Assembly (NCBI RefSeq): GCF_006442795.2 | Contig: NZ_CP083956.1 | Span: 1,589,501-1,653,500, forward strand | Length of the DNA: 64,000 nucleotides | From: Mesorhizobium sp. B1-1-8 | GTDB lineage: Bacteria > Pseudomonadota > Alphaproteobacteria > Rhizobiales > Rhizobiaceae | Reading direction: 5' to 3' | Shown here: positions 33,967 to 42,729 of the stretch, one piece after another | Position numbering within the stretch: the first letter of the stretch is position 1 | How the letters are laid out: each line of letters opens with the position of its first letter | Made by a program: the position numbers and the translations under genes | Notes under the pieces: model-generated | Database searches by the model: none | Told to the model about the DNA's origin: nothing | What the model saw: the letters and a program-made list of their open reading frames with translations, nothing else

Positions 33967-35427
33967 ATGCTCATCGCCATGTCGCCAGCCAACGCCAAGC
34001 TCAACGCCTTTCCCGTGTTCATGCGGGTCGACGGCGAAGCTGTAGCCATCGTCGGCAATGGCGCGGAGGCGCTTGCCAAGGCGCGGCTGCTTGCGCAGTC
34101 GAGCGCGGTGCTGCGCATCGTCGCCGATGCGCCCGATGCGGAGCTGCAGGATTTCATCACAACCGCTGGCGCCGTCCATATCGATGCAGCCCATGATGCC
34201 ATGCATCTAGAGGGCGCTGCCCTGGTGTTTGCCGCCAGCGGCGACGAAACACTCGACCGCCGCGTTGTCGAAGACGCGCGCCGGCTGGGCATTCCGGCCA
34301 ATGCCGTGGATCGGCCGGAGCTCTGCGATTTCTTTACGCCGGCGCTGGTCAACCGGGCGCCGGTGGCGATTGCCATCGGCACCGAGGGCGCCGGGCCGGT
34401 GCTGGCGCAACTGCTGCGCGGCCGCATCGACCGCATGCTGTCGCCGTCGCTGGGCCGGCTGGCAGCACTCGCCGCGTCGTTTCGTGCCGCTGCGGAGCGG
34501 TTGCCGAGGGGCAACCGCCGCCGCCGTTTCTGGAGCGATTTCTTCGCCGGCGCACCGGCAAAGGCCATTGAAGCCGGCGAATTCGCCAGGGCGCACGAGG
34601 CCGCGCACGATCTTCTCGCTTCAGATGCACGGGCCGAAGGCCACATCGCGCTGGTCGGCGCCGGTCCGGGCGCGGAAGACCTTTTGACGCTGCGCGCCCA
34701 CCGCCTGCTCATGGAAGCCGATGTGATCGTCCATGATGCGCTGGTGCCGGAGGCGATCGTGGTCATGGGCCGGCGCGACGCCGAGCGCCTGCCGGTCGGC
34801 AAGCGCAAGGGCTGCCACACCAAGAGCCAGGCCGAGATCAACGCGCTGCTTGTCGAGCTTGGCCGCGCGGGCAAGCGCGTCGTGCGGCTGAAGTCCGGCG
34901 ACCCGCTGGTGTTCGGCCGCGCCGGCGAGGAAATGGCAGCGCTGTGCGAGGCGGGGATCGCCTATGAAGTGGTTCCGGGCGTCACCGCGGCCTTTGCCGC
35001 CGCCGCGGATTTCGAATTGCCGCTGACGCTGCGCGGGGTTTCATCCTCGATGGTGTTCACCACCGGCCACGACCTCAAGGGCAACTCGCTGCCCGACTGG
35101 GCAAAGCTTGCCATCTCCGGCGCCACCGTCGCTGTCTATATGGGCCGCTCGGTGGCGGCCGAAGTGGCCGGCCGCCTGATCGAGGCTGGATTGTCGCCCG
35201 ACACCGCGGTTGCCGTGGTCGAGAATGCCAGCCTCGGCAACCGCCGCCGCTTTCACGGCACGCTGGCCGACCTGCCGTCGCTGGAAGCGCGCGCCGACCT
35301 TACCGGCCCGGTCATGACGATCATCGGCGACGCCGTCGCCGGCGCCAATTTTGAACATTCCGAGCCGCTCGCGGCACATAAGCATGAAGAAGCGGCCAGC
35401 GTGGCGGCCGAAGGAGTCCGGCAATGA
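33967..35427 (+). CDS. cysG: Siroheme synthase (CysG)
   Basis: 486 residues (start ATG 33967, or 33979 giving MSPANAKLNAFPVF). N-terminal dehydrogenase/ferrochelatase domain: VAIVGNGAEALAKARLL, VFAASGDETLDRRVV. C-terminal uroporphyrinogen III methyltransferase from about residue 220: HIALVGAGPGAEDLLTLRA, DALV, KRKGCHTKSQAEIN, VVRLKSGDPLVFGRAGEE, EVVPGVTAAFAA. Makes siroheme, the prosthetic group of sulfite reductase encoded two genes downstream. Its stop overlaps the DUF2849 start (ATGA). Confidence 0.95.
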   Translation: MLIAMSPANAKLNAFPVFMRVDGEAVAIVGNGAEALAKARLLAQSSAVLRIVADAPDAELQDFITTAGAVHIDAAHDAMHLEGAALVFAASGDETLDRRVVEDARRLGIPANAVDRPELCDFFTPALVNRAPVAIAIGTEGAGPVLAQLLRGRIDRMLSPSLGRLAALAASFRAAAERLPRGNRRRRFWSDFFAGAPAKAIEAGEFARAHEAAHDLLASDARAEGHIALVGAGPGAEDLLTLRAHRLLMEADVIVHDALVPEAIVVMGRRDAERLPVGKRKGCHTKSQAEINALLVELGRAGKRVVRLKSGDPLVFGRAGEEMAALCEAGIAYEVVPGVTAAFAAAADFELPLTLRGVSSSMVFTTGHDLKGNSLPDWAKLAISGATVAVYMGRSVAAEVAGRLIEAGLSPDTAVAVVENASLGNRRRFHGTLADLPSLEARADLTGPVMTIIGDAVAGANFEHSEPLAAHKHEEAASVAAEGVRQ

Positions 35428-35729
35428 AGGTTCTGACTGCGAACCGGCTCTCCGACGGCATTGCCGTCTGGTATGCCAACGGCGGCTGGGCGGAGACGGT
35501 CGGCCATGCCGACCTCGCCCATGACAAGGCGGCGGAAGACCGGCTGGAGGCGATCGGCGCCGCAGCCGCCGCCAACAATGAGGTCGTCGACGTCAATGTT
35601 ATCGACGTCACCGTGGTGGACGGCCTGGTCGAGCCGGTGCGGCTGCGCGAAAAGATCCGCGCCGCCGGTCCAACCATCCGCACCGACATCGGCAAGCAGG
35701 CCGGCGCGGAAGCGGTCCGGGCGGCCTAG
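35424..35729 (+). CDS. DUF2849 domain protein of the sulfite reductase operon
   Basis: 101 residues, starting VLTANRLSDGIAVWYANGGW, the family pattern, and containing NEVVDVNVIDVTVVDGLVEP. This small protein occurs in alphaproteobacteria between cysG and cysI, as here (4-bp overlap upstream, 44-bp gap downstream), so a role in siroheme or sulfite reductase assembly is likely; the mechanism is unknown. Confidence 0.88.
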   Translation: MKVLTANRLSDGIAVWYANGGWAETVGHADLAHDKAAEDRLEAIGAAAAANNEVVDVNVIDVTVVDGLVEPVRLREKIRAAGPTIRTDIGKQAGAEAVRAA

Positions 35730-35773
35730 GGTTTTAGGAAAGCAACGGGCGGACGCGCCCTGAAAGACGAAGC

Positions 35774-37444
35774 ATGTACCGTTACGACGAGTTCGACCAC
35801 GATTTCGTTCAGGCCCGCGTCGCCGAGTTCAGCGACCAGGTACAGCGCCGGCTGTCCGGCGAGATCACCGAGGACCAGTTCCGGCCGCTCAGGCTGATGA
35901 ACGGCGTCTATCTGCAATTGCACGCCTATATGCTGCGCATCGCCGTGCCCTACGGCACGCTGAACAGCAGGCAATTGCGCATGCTCGGCCATATCGCGCG
36001 CAAATACGACAAGGGCTACGGCCACTTCACCACGCGCCAGAACATCCAGTTCAACTGGCCGGCGCTGTCGGACATTCCGGCGATCCTGGCCGATCTGGCG
36101 AGCGTCGAGATGCACGCCATCCAGACCAGCGGCAATTGCATCCGCAACGTCACCGCCGATCACTTCGCCGGGGCCGCCGCCGACGAGGTTGCCGATCCGC
36201 GTCCCTACGCTGAAATCTTGCGGCAATGGTCGTCGGTGCATCCGGAATTCTCGTTCCTGCCTAGAAAATTCAAGATCGCGGTCACGGGTGCGGAGCGCGA
36301 TCGCGCCGCCATCCAGACGCATGATATCGGCCTGCATCTTAAGAAGAACGCGGCCGGCGGGCTCGGCTTTGCCGTCTATGTCGGCGGCGGCCAGGGGCGC
36401 ACGCCGATGGTGGCCAAGAAGATCCGCGACTTCCTGCCGGAAGCTGATCTGTTGTCCTACTGCACGGCGATCCTGCGCGTTTACAACCTCTATGGCCGGC
36501 GCGACAACAAGTTCAAGGCGCGTATCAAAATTCTGGTTCATGAGACCGGCGTTGAGGAGATCACGCGCCAGGTAGAAGCCGAATGGCGGGAGTTGAAGGA
36601 CGCCGAACTGAAGCTGCCGGAAGCCGACATCCGCGCCATCGATGCCTATTTCGCGCCGCCGATGCTCACGGCACGGCCGGAAGGCGACGCCGCGGTGAAG
36701 CATGCGCGACTCGATTCCAAAAGTTTTTCCGAATGGCTCGACCAGAATGTGGTCACGCACCGACACCCCGACTATGCGGCGGTGACGATTTCGCTGAAAG
36801 GCATCGGCGAGGTGCCGGGTGACGCCAGCGACAGCCAGATGGAGGCTGTCGCCGACATCGCCGAGAAATACGCCTTCGACGAGCTGCGCGTCAGCCACGA
36901 GCAGAACCTGATCCTGCCGCATGTGGCGCGTGCCGATCTCAAGGCGGTCTATGACGCGTTGGTCGACATTGGCTTGGCGACGGCCAACTCCAATTTGATC
37001 AGCGACATCATCTCCTGCCCGGGCCTCGATTATTGCGCGCTGGCCACGGCCCGTTCGATCCCGGTGGCGCAGGAGATCTCGCGCCGCTTCGCCTCGCTGG
37101 AACGGCAGCGCGAGATCGGCGAGTTGAAGCTGAAGATCTCCGGCTGCATCAATGCCTGCGGCCACCACCATGTCGGCCATATCGGCATTCTCGGCGTCGA
37201 GAAGAAGGGCACCGAGCTCTACCAGGTGACGCTTGGCGGCTCGGCCGACGAGAACACGTCGGTCGGCGAGATCATCGGCCGCGGCTTTTCCTCGGAAGAG
37301 ATCACCGACGCCATCGAGCAGATCGTCGATGCCTATCTCGGCCTTCGGCTCAGTCCCAGTGAACGTTTTATCGACGCCTACCGCCGTGTCGGTCCCGCGC
37401 CGTTCAAGGAGGCGCTCTATGCTGGCGAAACCAAGGCCGCTTGA
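35774..37444 (+). CDS. cysI: Assimilatory nitrite/sulfite reductase haemoprotein
   Basis: 556 residues with two NirA/SiR ferredoxin-like repeats. The siroheme/[4Fe-4S] ligands are present as C-x5-C in SCPGLDYCALA (about 414) and C-x3-C in SGCINACGHHH (about 455). Substrate-binding arginines lie in GYGHFTTRQNIQFNW. Length and neighbours (cysG, cysH) favour sulfite reductase, giving sulfide. No flavoprotein CysJ gene is nearby, so electrons probably come from ferredoxin. CysH starts inside the 3' end. Confidence 0.93.
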   Translation: MYRYDEFDHDFVQARVAEFSDQVQRRLSGEITEDQFRPLRLMNGVYLQLHAYMLRIAVPYGTLNSRQLRMLGHIARKYDKGYGHFTTRQNIQFNWPALSDIPAILADLASVEMHAIQTSGNCIRNVTADHFAGAAADEVADPRPYAEILRQWSSVHPEFSFLPRKFKIAVTGAERDRAAIQTHDIGLHLKKNAAGGLGFAVYVGGGQGRTPMVAKKIRDFLPEADLLSYCTAILRVYNLYGRRDNKFKARIKILVHETGVEEITRQVEAEWRELKDAELKLPEADIRAIDAYFAPPMLTARPEGDAAVKHARLDSKSFSEWLDQNVVTHRHPDYAAVTISLKGIGEVPGDASDSQMEAVADIAEKYAFDELRVSHEQNLILPHVARADLKAVYDALVDIGLATANSNLISDIISCPGLDYCALATARSIPVAQEISRRFASLERQREIGELKLKISGCINACGHHHVGHIGILGVEKKGTELYQVTLGGSADENTSVGEIIGRGFSSEEITDAIEQIVDAYLGLRLSPSERFIDAYRRVGPAPFKEALYAGETKAA

Positions 37445-38183
37445 CCGGATCGGCGGCGTCGAGGCCGGCATCGCCGCCGAAGCGGCGGGGCTCGACGCGC
37501 TTCTCGGTCATCTGAAGCCGATCGAGATCATCGAGCGCTCGGCGCGCGAATTCTTCCGCGGCGAGATTGCCGCCGTGTCGTCGTTCGGCGCGGATTCGGC
37601 CGTCTTGCTGCACATGATTTCCGAGATCGACCGCTCGCTGCCGGTGATCTTTCTCGATACCGGCAAGCATTTCGAGGAAACGCTCGACTATCGCGATGCG
37701 CTGGCCGCGGATTTCGGCCTGACCGACATCCGGGTGATCAAGCCGGCCGAGGCGGCGCTCGAACGCGTCGATCCGACCGGCAGGCTCAACGAGACCGACA
37801 CCGACGCCTGCTGCAACGTGCGCAAGGTCGAGCCGCTGGCGCGCGGCGTCGAGCCGTTCCGCGCCTGGTTGACCGGGCGCAAGCGCTTCCAGGCCTCGAC
37901 GCGGGCGGCGCTGCCGGTGTTCGAGGCGGTCGGCTCGCGCATCCGCGTCAATCCGCTGGCGCATTGGACGACGGCGGATCAGGCCGACTACATGCGCGCG
38001 CATGTGCTGCGCGAAAATCCGCTGGTCGCCTACGGCTATCTCTCGATCGGCTGCTTCCCCTGCACGCAACCGGTGCAGCCTGGCGAGGATGCGCGCAGCG
38101 GCCGTTGGGCGGGGCATGCCAAGACCGAGTGCGGCATCCACCTTTCGGGCTTGGAAAAATCGCTGACCGACGCATCGCTTTAG
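37419..38183 (+). CDS. cysH: Adenylyl-sulfate (APS) reductase type CysH
   Basis: 254 residues, ATG with AAGGAGG overlapping the end of cysI. PP-loop region SSFGADSAVLLHMI. Iron-sulfur cysteines: CC in DTDACCNVRKVEPL (about 130) and CxxC in GCFPCTQPV (about 212), with catalytic ECGIHL near the C-terminus. The CC...CxxC pattern marks the [4Fe-4S] form that uses APS rather than PAPS, as in rhizobia. Produces sulfite for CysI. Confidence 0.94.
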   Translation: MLAKPRPLDRIGGVEAGIAAEAAGLDALLGHLKPIEIIERSAREFFRGEIAAVSSFGADSAVLLHMISEIDRSLPVIFLDTGKHFEETLDYRDALAADFGLTDIRVIKPAEAALERVDPTGRLNETDTDACCNVRKVEPLARGVEPFRAWLTGRKRFQASTRAALPVFEAVGSRIRVNPLAHWTTADQADYMRAHVLRENPLVAYGYLSIGCFPCTQPVQPGEDARSGRWAGHAKTECGIHLSGLEKSLTDASL

Positions 38184-38254
38184 GGTATGTCGATGTTCAG
38201 GTGAAGCCGGCCTGCAAAGGCGGCCTGCTCCTTATTGTGCTTTTAGGATCTTTG

Positions 38255-38788
38255 ATGACTGGATCGACGACACCAGGGACCCGCCTCTGGACCCCGGACG
38301 GCTTTCGCGAGGATGAATGGAGCCATGCCGAAAGCGCCGAAGCGCTTGCCGGCAATGGCCGTTTCATCCTGCCGTTGCAGGTTTTTCTCGGACTTGATGA
38401 GGAGGTCCGCAAGTCGGCCCGGGAGCGCCTCGGCGTATTGCTGCAGCCCGGCGACGAGCTCGACAAGATAACCGGTCTGCTCGACCAGTTGTCGCTGGTG
38501 GCTCTGGCCTTTCCGGCGTTCAACGATGGTCGCTCCTTCTCGAAGGGCGAGTTGTTGCGCAGCCGGCATCGTTTCACCGGCGCGATGCGCGCCACCGGCC
38601 AGGTGCTGGTCGATCAGCTGCCGCATATGCTCAGGCTCGGCTTCGACGAATTCGAGGTTTCGAACCCCGTCTTGTTGAAGCGCCTCGAGGAAGGCCGCAC
38701 CGGCGGCCTGCCGGTTTATTACCAGCCGGCCGTGGAGCCGGAACCCAAGGGACCGAAATACTCCTGGCGGCGCAAGCGGACCAGCTGA
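38255..38788 (+). CDS. DUF934 family protein of the sulfur assimilation operon
   Basis: 177 residues, ATG after TAGGATCTTTG. Patterns FILPLQVFL, LVALAFPAFNDGRSFSKGEL, ATGQVLVDQLPHMLRLGFDE and FEV are those of DUF934, which regularly follows cysH in proteobacteria. Possibly an accessory factor of sulfate reduction; no activity is known to me. Confidence 0.9.
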   Translation: MTGSTTPGTRLWTPDGFREDEWSHAESAEALAGNGRFILPLQVFLGLDEEVRKSARERLGVLLQPGDELDKITGLLDQLSLVALAFPAFNDGRSFSKGELLRSRHRFTGAMRATGQVLVDQLPHMLRLGFDEFEVSNPVLLKRLEEGRTGGLPVYYQPAVEPEPKGPKYSWRRKRTS

Positions 38789-38837
38789 TCTGTCCGGCAG
38801 GCGCTTTCGCTCCTGGCTGGCGCCGGCTGCGACTTTC

Positions 38838-38848
38838 TGGTCAGACCA
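38838..38848. promoter_or_regulatory. Operator candidate TGGTCAGACCA, copy 1
   Basis: TGGTCAGACCA, an odd palindrome of the TGGTnnnACCA type bound by GntR/FCD (FadR-like) repressors. An identical copy lies 74 bp downstream. Both lie in the gap between the DUF934 gene and the DJ-1/PfpI gene. Confidence 0.5.
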
Positions 38849-38911
38849 AGATTGCGATTTTCGCGCCGCAAGCCGGATTGTCGTTGCCGCGACCGATCGC
38901 ATCCATCGATC

Positions 38912-38922
38912 TGGTCAGACCA
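38912..38922. promoter_or_regulatory. Operator candidate TGGTCAGACCA, copy 2
   Basis: Second identical copy, about 100 bp before the DJ-1/PfpI start codon; both copies are preceded by TC and followed by related GCGATTT sequence at similar distance. Confidence 0.5.
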
Positions 38923-39019
38923 CTTTGGCGATTTGCACTTCCCCTTCCGCCGTCTTGCCCTTAGGATAGGGCTATTATTTCATGTCTCGAAATAAACAGC
39001 CAGCAAGGGAGGAACCGGC

Positions 39020-39640
39020 ATGGCAGGCAAGAAGATTTTGATGCTCGTTGGCGAGTTCAGCGAGGAATACGAGATTTTCGTCTTCGAACAGGCCATGCAT
39101 GCGGTCGGCCACACCGTCCATGTCGTTTGTCCCGACAAGAAGGCCGGCGATATCCTGAAGACCTCGCTGCATGATTTCGAAGGCCACCAGACCTATACCG
39201 AAAAGCTCGGCCACGACTACGTCCTCAACAAAACCTTCGCCGAGGTTAACCCGGCCGACTACGATGCCGTCTACGCAGCCGGCGGGCGCGGGCCGGAATA
39301 CATCCGCATCGACAAGCGGGTGCAGGCGCTGGTCCGGCATTTCCATGAAACCGGCAAGCCGATCTTCACCATCTGCCATGGTGTGCAGATCCTGATCGCG
39401 GTCGATGGCGTGGTGCGCGGCAGGGAAGTCGCGGCGTTGCATTATTGCGAGCCGGAAGTGACGCTTGCCGGCGGCATTTATATCGACGTTGCGCCGACTG
39501 GCGCGCATGTCGACGGCAATCTGGTTTCGGCCAAGGGCTGGCCCGGCCTTGCCGCCTTCATGCGCGAATGCCTGAAGGTGCTCGGGACCGAGATCCGCCA
39601 TGGCGAGATCCTGATGCGCGACGAGCGCAAGGCGGCGTAG
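39020..39640 (+). CDS. DJ-1/PfpI-family protein
   Basis: 206 residues with AAGGGAGGAACC before the ATG. KKILMLVGEFSEEYEIFVFE, DYDAVYAAGGRGPEYIRIDK and the nucleophile elbow IFTICHGVQILIAV (catalytic Cys followed by His) define the family. Members act as cysteine-dependent glyoxalases, deglycases or peptidases in stress responses; which one applies is open. Upstream operator pair suggests specific control. Confidence 0.9.
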   Translation: MAGKKILMLVGEFSEEYEIFVFEQAMHAVGHTVHVVCPDKKAGDILKTSLHDFEGHQTYTEKLGHDYVLNKTFAEVNPADYDAVYAAGGRGPEYIRIDKRVQALVRHFHETGKPIFTICHGVQILIAVDGVVRGREVAALHYCEPEVTLAGGIYIDVAPTGAHVDGNLVSAKGWPGLAAFMRECLKVLGTEIRHGEILMRDERKAA

Positions 39641-39681
39641 GACCATTGCCGCATCGGCAAGACGAGTGTCGCTATCTTGGC

Positions 39682-39882
39682 CTATTGGCGACGCTCGCTG
39701 CTTGCGGGGTTCGGCTCGATGTCGTCGAGGCGGTCGAGCAGGTCCCGCAGACGTTTGGGCACCTCTGTTTCCAGGCGAAATGCCGGCAACGTGCGCAACA
39801 AGCGCTTCGTCGCCTCGGCGCCGATTTGCCGCCTGATATCATTGGCGAGCGCGGCGCGCCTTTTGCTGTTGTTGCCCTTCAT
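39682..39882 (-). CDS. Small basic hypothetical protein
   Basis: 66 residues, Arg/Lys-rich (MKGNNSKRRAALANDIRRQI ... RDLLDRLDDIEP). A weak AGGATTTTGGGA precedes the ATG. No family recognised. It opposes the DJ-1 and grpE genes and could be spurious, but codon pattern and length are reasonable. Confidence 0.45.
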   Translation of the reverse strand: MKGNNSKRRAALANDIRRQIGAEATKRLLRTLPAFRLETEVPKRLRDLLDRLDDIEPNPASSERRQ

Positions 39883-40029
39883 TGTCCCAAAATCCTGTGT
39901 CGGCTTCGAAACTCTTGCGGCCCAACAAAGGTTCCAACATCACCTTGGGATAGCAAGCAAAGCCACTCAGTACGGTAAAATTTGAATTAATAAGGAGCGA
40001 TCGGCACAGGGCAACGCAACGCGCTTGCC

Positions 40030-40058
40030 CCTTGATTTTTGGCCCTCAAACCTCGATA
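40030..40058 (+). promoter_or_regulatory. Possible RpoH-type promoter of grpE
   Basis: CTTGAT followed 14 bases later by CCTCGATAT, similar to rhizobial heat-shock promoters (CTTGAA ... CCCCATnT). Correct position upstream of grpE; spacing is imperfect. Confidence 0.35.
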
Positions 40059-40100
40059 TCGGGCGCAAATCCAAACCAACGCGAATAACGGGAAATGGCG

Positions 40101-40736
40101 ATGAGCGACCAGGCAAAAGACGAACGCGCGCCCGAGGAAACCGAAGCCGCCCAGGCTTCCGGCGAGCGAGCGGAAGGCGGCGTCGACGGCGACTATGAAG
40201 CGCTTGTGCGGCTGCTGAAAGAAAACGAGGAGCTGAAGGACCGCGCGCTGCGCGTTGCGGCCGAAATGGAGAATTTGCGGCGGCGCACCGTGCGCGACGT
40301 GCATGACGCGCGCACTTATGCGGTCGCCAATTTCGCCCGCGATATGCTGTCGGTTTCCGACAATCTGCGCCGCGCGCTCGACGCCATTCCGGCCGAGGCC
40401 AAGGCCTCCGGCGATGCCGGCTTCAAGGCGCTGATCGAAGGCGTCGATCTCACCGAACGCGCCATGCTGTCGGCGCTGGAACGCCACGGTGTCAAGAAGC
40501 TTGCGCCGGAAGGCGAGAAGTTCGATCCGAACTACCACCAGGCGATGTTCGAGGTGCCCACCGCCGACGTCCCTGCTGGCACGGTTGTCCAGGTCGTGCA
40601 GCCGGGCTATTCGATCGGAGAGCGGGTGCTGAGGCCGGCCATGGTCGGCGTCGCCAAGGGCGGCACCAAGGCTGCGGCCGGCGAAGCCCCGGTCGAGCCG
40701 GGACCGGTGAACGAGCAGGCCGAGAAGGATGCGTGA
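40101..40736 (+). CDS. grpE: Nucleotide exchange factor GrpE
   Basis: 211 residues from the second ATG, which has the better spacing from GGGAA; an ATG two codons upstream is possible. Long N-terminal coiled coil ([20 protein letters not shown]), then four-helix bundle and C-terminal beta domain with [20 protein letters not shown] and [20 protein letters not shown]. Releases ADP from DnaK. The stop codon abuts an 8-bp repeat array. Confidence 0.96.
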   Translation: MSDQAKDERAPEETEAAQASGERAEGGVDGDYEALVRLLKENEELKDRALRVAAEMENLRRRTVRDVHDARTYAVANFARDMLSVSDNLRRALDAIPAEAKASGDAGFKALIEGVDLTERAMLSALERHGVKKLAPEGEKFDPNYHQAMFEVPTADVPAGTVVQVVQPGYSIGERVLRPAMVGVAKGGTKAAAGEAPVEPGPVNEQAEKDA

Positions 40737-40737
40737 A

Positions 40738-40860
40738 TAAGGGAGTAGGGGAATAAGGGAGTAGGGCATAAGTTAGACAAGCCGTACATTCGTGCAGCTT
40801 CGTGCTATTTTTTTTACTCCCCTACTCCCCTACTCCCCTACTCCCCTACTGCCTTACTCC
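40738..40860. repeat. Inverted 8-bp minisatellite pair between grpE and the TRIC gene
   Basis: Left arm of about four AGGGAGTA/AGTAGGGG-type units directly after the grpE stop; right arm has four TACTCCCC units, then TACTGCCT and TACTCCCT, running to four bases before the next ATG. The arms are complementary and could fold into one long hairpin. The downstream gene has no purine-rich ribosome-binding site because this pyrimidine array occupies its place. Confidence 0.85.
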
Positions 40861-40863
40861 CTT

Positions 40864-41499
40864 ATGACAAATCCCATCGAGCTGCTCGACTATGCCGGCG
40901 TCGCGGTCTTTGCGGCGACCGGCGCGCTTGCCGCTTCGCGCAAGCAACTCGACATCATCGGCTTCCTGTTCCTGGCCAGTGTCACCGGTATCGGCGGCGG
41001 CACGCTGCGTGACGTCATCCTCAACCTGCCTGTGTTCTGGGTCGCCAGCAGCGGCTATGTGCTGATCTGCGCCATCGTGGCGGTGCTGGTCTTCTTCAGC
41101 GCGCACCTGGTCGAGTCCCGTTACAAGCTCCTGCTCTGGCTCGATGCCATCGGCCTCGCCGCCTTCTCGGTGATGGGGGCGGCAAAAGGTCTGGCGATTA
41201 CCGGCTCGCCTGTCGTGTCGGTGATCACCGGTGTGCTGACCGCGACGTTCGGCGGCATATTGCGCGACCTGCTTGCGGGCGAGCCTTCGGTGCTGCTCAG
41301 GCCCGAAATCTATGTCACGGCGGCCCTTGCCGGTGCGGCGCTGTTCACGCTCGGCGATCTTGCCGGCCTGCCGGCGCTAGCGTCCAGCCTGCTCGGCTTT
41401 GCGGCTGCGTTCCTGGTGCGCGGCGGTGCGCTTAGGTTCGGCTGGTCTTTTCCAGCCTATAGGAGCCGGCCGGGGCGAAGGCCGGAAGATATTCCCTGA
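40864..41499 (+). CDS. TRIC-family (YicG/UPF0126) membrane channel
   Basis: 211 residues with about seven membrane helices in two repeats: GVAVFAATGALAASRKQLDI/GFLFLASVTGIGGGTLRDVI and the second, AIGLAAFSVMGAAKGLAI/VITGVLTATFGGILRDLL. The paired GGGTLRDV/GGILRDL motifs are family signatures. Homotrimeric potassium/cation channels; bacterial function is uncertain. The array immediately before the start codon leaves no ribosome-binding site; a GTG at 40792 is in frame but would translate the repeat. Confidence 0.9.
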   Translation: MTNPIELLDYAGVAVFAATGALAASRKQLDIIGFLFLASVTGIGGGTLRDVILNLPVFWVASSGYVLICAIVAVLVFFSAHLVESRYKLLLWLDAIGLAAFSVMGAAKGLAITGSPVVSVITGVLTATFGGILRDLLAGEPSVLLRPEIYVTAALAGAALFTLGDLAGLPALASSLLGFAAAFLVRGGALRFGWSFPAYRSRPGRRPEDIP

Positions 41500-41502
41500 G
41501 GG

Positions 41503-41661
41503 AGCGAATAGCGAATAGGAGCGAATAGCGAATAGAGAGTAGCGAATAGGGGTTGAACGGAATAAATCCCGCCACTTTCTTCTATTCGCTATTCGCTATT
41601 CGCTATTCGCTATTCGCTATTCGCTATTCGCTATTCGCTATTCGCTATTCGCTATTCGCTA
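41503..41661. repeat. Inverted 7-bp minisatellite pair between the TRIC gene and olsB
   Basis: Right arm: 11 perfect tandem copies of TATTCGC (41583-41659). Left arm (about 41503-41550) has interrupted GCGAATA units, the complement. About 30 bases separate the arms. The last repeat copy supplies the stop codon of olsB (TAG on the minus strand). It fills the gap between convergent genes. Confidence 0.9.
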
Positions 41662-42546
41662 TGCCGCGAAGCGCTGCCCTTCACCGCCATAATAGTTGAC
41701 GTAGCGGGCGCCGATCTCCTTGACCGGCATGACAACGAAGACGTCGACGGTCGAGAATTCGTGATCGATGACGCAGCCGTCGCCGATGCGGGCGCCGACG
41801 CGCAGATAGCCCTTGACCAACGGCGGCATCGCCGCGATCGCCGCCTTGGCGTTGACTGCCTCGATCGGCATCAGGTCCATCGAGCAGTAGCGGCCGGCAA
41901 CCGCCCGGACATCCCAGGCCTGGTCGGTGCGGCAGTGATGGGCGAGATAGGTGAGCGCCTCGGCATGCGCGGCCGGCACGACGCCGTGGAAAGAGGCGCA
42001 GCCGGTCATGACGCCGATGCCGTAATGGTTGATGTAGGCCCAGATGCCTTGCCAGAGCGCCTCGATGGTGCGCTTGGAGCGATATTCCGGCAGAACACAG
42101 GAGCGGCCCAGCTCGAGGAAGCGCTGACCCGGATGACGGGCGATCAGCTTGGTCAGCTCGAATTCGCCCTCCGAGTAGAAGCCGCCGGCGGTCGCCGCGA
42201 TCTCTTGCCGCAGCAGGCGGTAGGTGCCGACGATGCGGCGATGCTCGGGGCCGGGAAGCGAGGTGTCGAAAACCAGAAGATGGTCGCAGAGCGGGTCGAA
42301 ACGATCGGCGTCGCGCCGGTCCGGCGCCTGGAACAGATCCTTTCTTGCGCCAAGCTCGTCATAGAATACCCGGTAGCGCACTTCCTGGGCGGCGGCGATC
42401 TCGGCCTCGTTGCGGGCAAGCCGCACTTCGAGGTTGCCGATGCGGCCCAGCGGTGCGCCACTTGCGACGGCATCGGCGCTACGCGCGGCGAGCAAAGCGC
42501 CGCCGGCATTCGGCCGAGTGTCACATTCAGGCATGACTGTATGCAC
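41659..42546 (-). CDS. olsB: L-ornithine N-alpha-acyltransferase (OlsB, GNAT fold)
   Basis: 295 residues from GTG with GGAG eight bases upstream (ATG 42534 is possible). Patterns LEVRLARNEAEIAAAQEVRY, RVFYDELGA, DRFDPLCDHLLVFD, RIVGTYRLLRQE, FELGRSCVLPEYRSKRTIEA and LWQGIWAYI match OlsB, which transfers a 3-hydroxyacyl chain from ACP to ornithine, giving lyso-ornithine lipid. OlsA is not nearby; in rhizobia the two genes are often separated. Its stop codon lies in the repeat array. Confidence 0.9.
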   Translation of the reverse strand: MHTVMPECDTRPNAGGALLAARSADAVASGAPLGRIGNLEVRLARNEAEIAAAQEVRYRVFYDELGARKDLFQAPDRRDADRFDPLCDHLLVFDTSLPGPEHRRIVGTYRLLRQEIAATAGGFYSEGEFELTKLIARHPGQRFLELGRSCVLPEYRSKRTIEALWQGIWAYINHYGIGVMTGCASFHGVVPAAHAEALTYLAHHCRTDQAWDVRAVAGRYCSMDLMPIEAVNAKAAIAAMPPLVKGYLRVGARIGDGCVIDHEFSTVDVFVVMPVKEIGARYVNYYGGEGQRFAA

Positions 42547-42729
42547 GAGTGATTCTCCTTCGAGCCATCCCTCTTGGCACGGGGATACGGTGTAGGTGCA
42601 ACAGGATTGTGACACTACCGTGATACGGCGTGGCGGGCAATACTTCGCCGGCTGGCGAATACCCTCAACCGGCTAGCTTACGCTCGCATAACCCAGACAT
42701 TCCAAGGCGTTCGGGCCTTGAAAATTTCA

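Noticed and set aside
35726..37471. 581-codon minus-strand frame opposite cysI
   Set aside because: Antisense shadow of cysI, which has intact Fe-S motifs and operon context.
41583..41659. CRISPR-like array
   Set aside because: 7-bp units without spacers; a simple tandem repeat. No cas genes are in the window.
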